Positions 5,401 through 6,212 of a stretch of DNA of 6,212 nucleotides are shown piece after piece. A model generated the notes under the pieces. The model saw nothing but the letters and a program-made list of their open reading frames with translations, searched no databases and was not told where the DNA came from. The stretch's first letter is position 1. Every line of letters starts with the position of its first letter. Made by a program: the position numbers and the translations under genes. The stretch comes from Nitrososphaerales archaeon TH526. Its GTDB lineage: Archaea > Thermoproteota > Nitrososphaeria > Nitrososphaerales > Nitrososphaeraceae. Location of the stretch: positions 1 through 6,212 of the forward strand of contig JAATVR010000756.1 of the NCBI GenBank assembly GCA_014523665.1, read 5' to 3'.

Positions 5401-5838
5401 TTAAGGAATGCTCATCTCCCGAACGCTGATCTAGCAACTTCTTCACTTCGCGGTGCTGATCTACCAGGTGCTTTTCTTGCCGATGCGGATTTAAAAGATG
5501 CTTCTCTTGATAACGCTACTCTAACAAATGCTGAATTTTCGGGAGCTACTCTAACCAATGCCTTTCTTATCGGGGCTAATCTGAGAAATGCACTTCTTGA
5601 CGATGATACTGTGACAACTGCTCGAACTATTAATGCCATTCTAGCAAATGCTTCGCTTGCTGATGCCTATCTAACAGATTCTTATCTTCGCAATAACGAT
5701 CTATCAGATGCCAGCCTTGTTAATACAACTCTAGCTAATACTAATCTTTACGATGCCGATCTATCGGATGCTTATCTCATCAGGGATAATCTAACGAATG
5801 CCGATTCGAATCTTACAAATCTAAGCGAAACTAAATTT
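5401..5838 (+). repeat. 30-base tandem repeat coding two pentapeptides per unit
   Basis: From 5401 the DNA can be written as 14 full units of exactly 30 bases plus a partial one, with no length change. The first codon of each unit is usually CTA or TTA (12 of 14), and the sixth codon is CTT in 9 of 14 and CTC in two, never CTA. A unit reads roughly Leu-x-Asn-Ala-x-Leu-x-x-Ala-x. The protein repeat is five residues but the DNA repeat is ten, so expansion went by 30-base steps. Confidence 0.85.
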
Positions 5839-5868
5839 GATTGTGAGAGTGAGAACTGCTACTGCTAA

Positions 5869-6086
5869 CTTTGCCGTTAACGCAAACCTGTTTCACATCA
5901 TTGAAATAAACAATGGAAGTATAAAAGAAATCTCAAGTTGTCAATAGAGACATACCTTTTAACTGTAATCAGTGCCCCTTCAGTCGTGGTGGTTTGTGCG
6001 AGTTTATAGCCATATATTGTCACTGAGCTAAGTCCCATAACGCTGAGTTGTTATCGTGGACCACTATCAAACGTCCAATTTGTTCT
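5869..6086. other. gap between the pentapeptide gene and att copy 3
   Basis: About 220 bases without a gene I can support. Directly after the stop codon, TTTGC (5870-5874) and GCAAA (5882-5886) form a small hairpin around CGTTAAC, possibly a weak termination signal. No integrase remnant is recognisable at this right end of the insertion. Confidence 0.4.
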
Positions 6087-6212
6087 GAATCCGACCCGGC
6101 CCAAATTTGCGATGTAATACCCGTTCTTCGGCTTATCAGGTTGCTCAATTGTCCGTCTCTCGCTATATTTCCTCAAGTCTGGAGCGCTGTCCAAACCCAG
6201 GCTGGGCAGGTC
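6051..6212 (-). CDS. possible C-terminal part of a chromosomal gene, running off the right edge
   Basis: The minus strand is open for 53 codons from the window edge to TAA at 6053-6051. The encoded peptide is charged and protein-like before the att site (LRKYSERRTIEQPDKPKNGYYI), and the G+C content after 6103 is clearly higher than in the inserted blocks. The last part, NLGRVGF and onward, is only the antisense reading of the tRNA end plus inserted DNA. If the gene is real, its natural C-terminus was altered or it read into the tRNA. I recognise no family. The opposite strand is also open here, so coding is uncertain. Confidence 0.3.
   Translation of the reverse strand, partial: DLPSLGLDSAPDLRKYSERRTIEQPDKPKNGYYIANLGRVGFRTNWTFDSGPR
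6087..6106 (+). repeat. att site copy 3 (right boundary)
   Basis: GAATCCGACCCGGCCCA (6087-6103) equals the tRNA-Val end at 537-553, and the following AAT equals the bases after copy 2. Just before it, TTCT replaces the TTC of the T loop, so the match to the tRNA continues with one extra base. This is the expected displaced 3' end of the tRNA left beside the chromosome after the first integration. Confidence 0.8.

Larger units (their letters stand above)
5030..5868 (+). pseudogene. membrane-anchored pentapeptide-repeat protein, broken by a stop and a frameshift
   Basis: Pentapeptide-repeat proteins fold into a right-handed square beta-helix built of A(D/N)LXX units; their roles vary and none can be assigned here. 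The original gene seems to start at ATG 5030 and read FPVDLAK, meets an in-frame TAA at 5054-5056, then continues in frame through TAIESSSKAQKKTAIT into a membrane helix (codons from 5105), a linker and the first repeats. A second break lies between 5344 and 5362: the frame ends at TAG 5360-5362, while the repeats carry on in the frame one base back, from LENAQIYGNL (5359 onward) to TAA 5866-5868. Restoring one base would give an unbroken protein of about 270 residues with roughly 35 pentapeptides. The second reading frame has no ATG; its first alternative start is GTG 5611. Two separate lesions suggest decay, although base-calling error or an undescribed recoding event could also explain them. 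Confidence 0.75.
554..6086 (+). mobile_element. two tandem integrated blocks at tRNA-Val, no integrase visible
   Basis: Direct repeats of the tRNA-Val 3' end bound two blocks: 554 to 4110 and about 4128 to 6086. The offset between copies is 3571 and 1979 bases. This is what two successive site-specific integrations into the same tRNA 3' end would leave, or one element that picked up an internal att copy. The contents are accessory in kind: unknown membrane and exported proteins and a degraded pentapeptide-repeat gene. I searched the open frames for tyrosine or serine recombinase, transposase, replication or capsid genes and recognised none. The blocks are therefore remnants, or cargo units moved by a recombinase encoded elsewhere. 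The repeats are seen directly; the integration history is inferred. Confidence 0.65.

Noticed and set aside
5412..5639. Minus-strand open frame of 75 codons
   Set aside because: An artefact of the 30-base repeats: antisense of regular pentapeptide DNA stays open and gives Ala/Arg/Val-rich repeats.
5401..5838. CRISPR array
   Set aside because: The regular 30-base units have no constant repeat with unique spacers; they are a coding tandem repeat.
6193..6212. tRNA D-arm-like sequence on the minus strand at the right edge (CCAGCCTGG as in tRNA-Val 490-498)
   Set aside because: No T arm (GTTC-type loop) or matching acceptor follows on the minus strand, and no anticodon stem pairs convincingly; nine bases may match by chance.

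Overview
The window looks like part of a chromosome from an ammonia-oxidising archaeon, probably of the soil lineage (Thaumarchaeota/Nitrososphaerales). The signs are A/T-rich intergenic DNA with archaeal TATA-like boxes at leaderless or short-leader distances, a tRNA gene without an encoded CCA end, TTG/GTG starts, and an archaeal neighbourhood that includes a bluB gene for cobalamin lower-ligand synthesis. The lineage is inferred from style and remembered family distributions, not from a search.

Left edge (1-553) is core chromosome. It carries the 5' half of bluB on the minus strand, running off the window, and diverging from it an intact tRNA-Val(GAC) at 479-553. Each has its own TATA-like box in the 133-base gap.

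Everything from 554 to about 6086 appears to be inserted DNA. The last 14 bases of the tRNA (TCCGACCCGGCCCA) recur exactly at 4111-4124 and 6090-6103, in the same orientation. The three copies divide the insert into two tandem blocks of 3571 and 1979 bases. This is the layout left by successive site-specific integrations into a tRNA 3' end. No integrase or other mobility gene is visible in either block.

Block 1 (554-4110) holds three genes. One encodes a ten-helix membrane protein (minus strand). Divergent from it is a gene for an exported protein with a tryptophan-rich W..WW.WL..IP motif. Convergent to that is a gene for a second, very diverged member of the same family, with no signal peptide and a histidine-rich N-terminus. 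Block 2 (4128-6086) holds a small Cys-containing protein, a small single-helix membrane protein, and a membrane-anchored pentapeptide-repeat gene. That last gene looks broken, with an in-frame stop near its promoter-proximal start and a one-base frameshift in the repeats. Newer elements inserting at the tRNA push older ones outward, so decay in the outer block fits an older insertion.

Right of the last att copy (6104-6212) the sequence becomes visibly richer in G+C and has an open minus-strand frame, so this is probably chromosome again. How the cargo genes cooperate is unknown. They are mostly envelope-directed (membrane, exported, membrane-anchored), so a surface-related accessory role is a reasonable but unproven reading.
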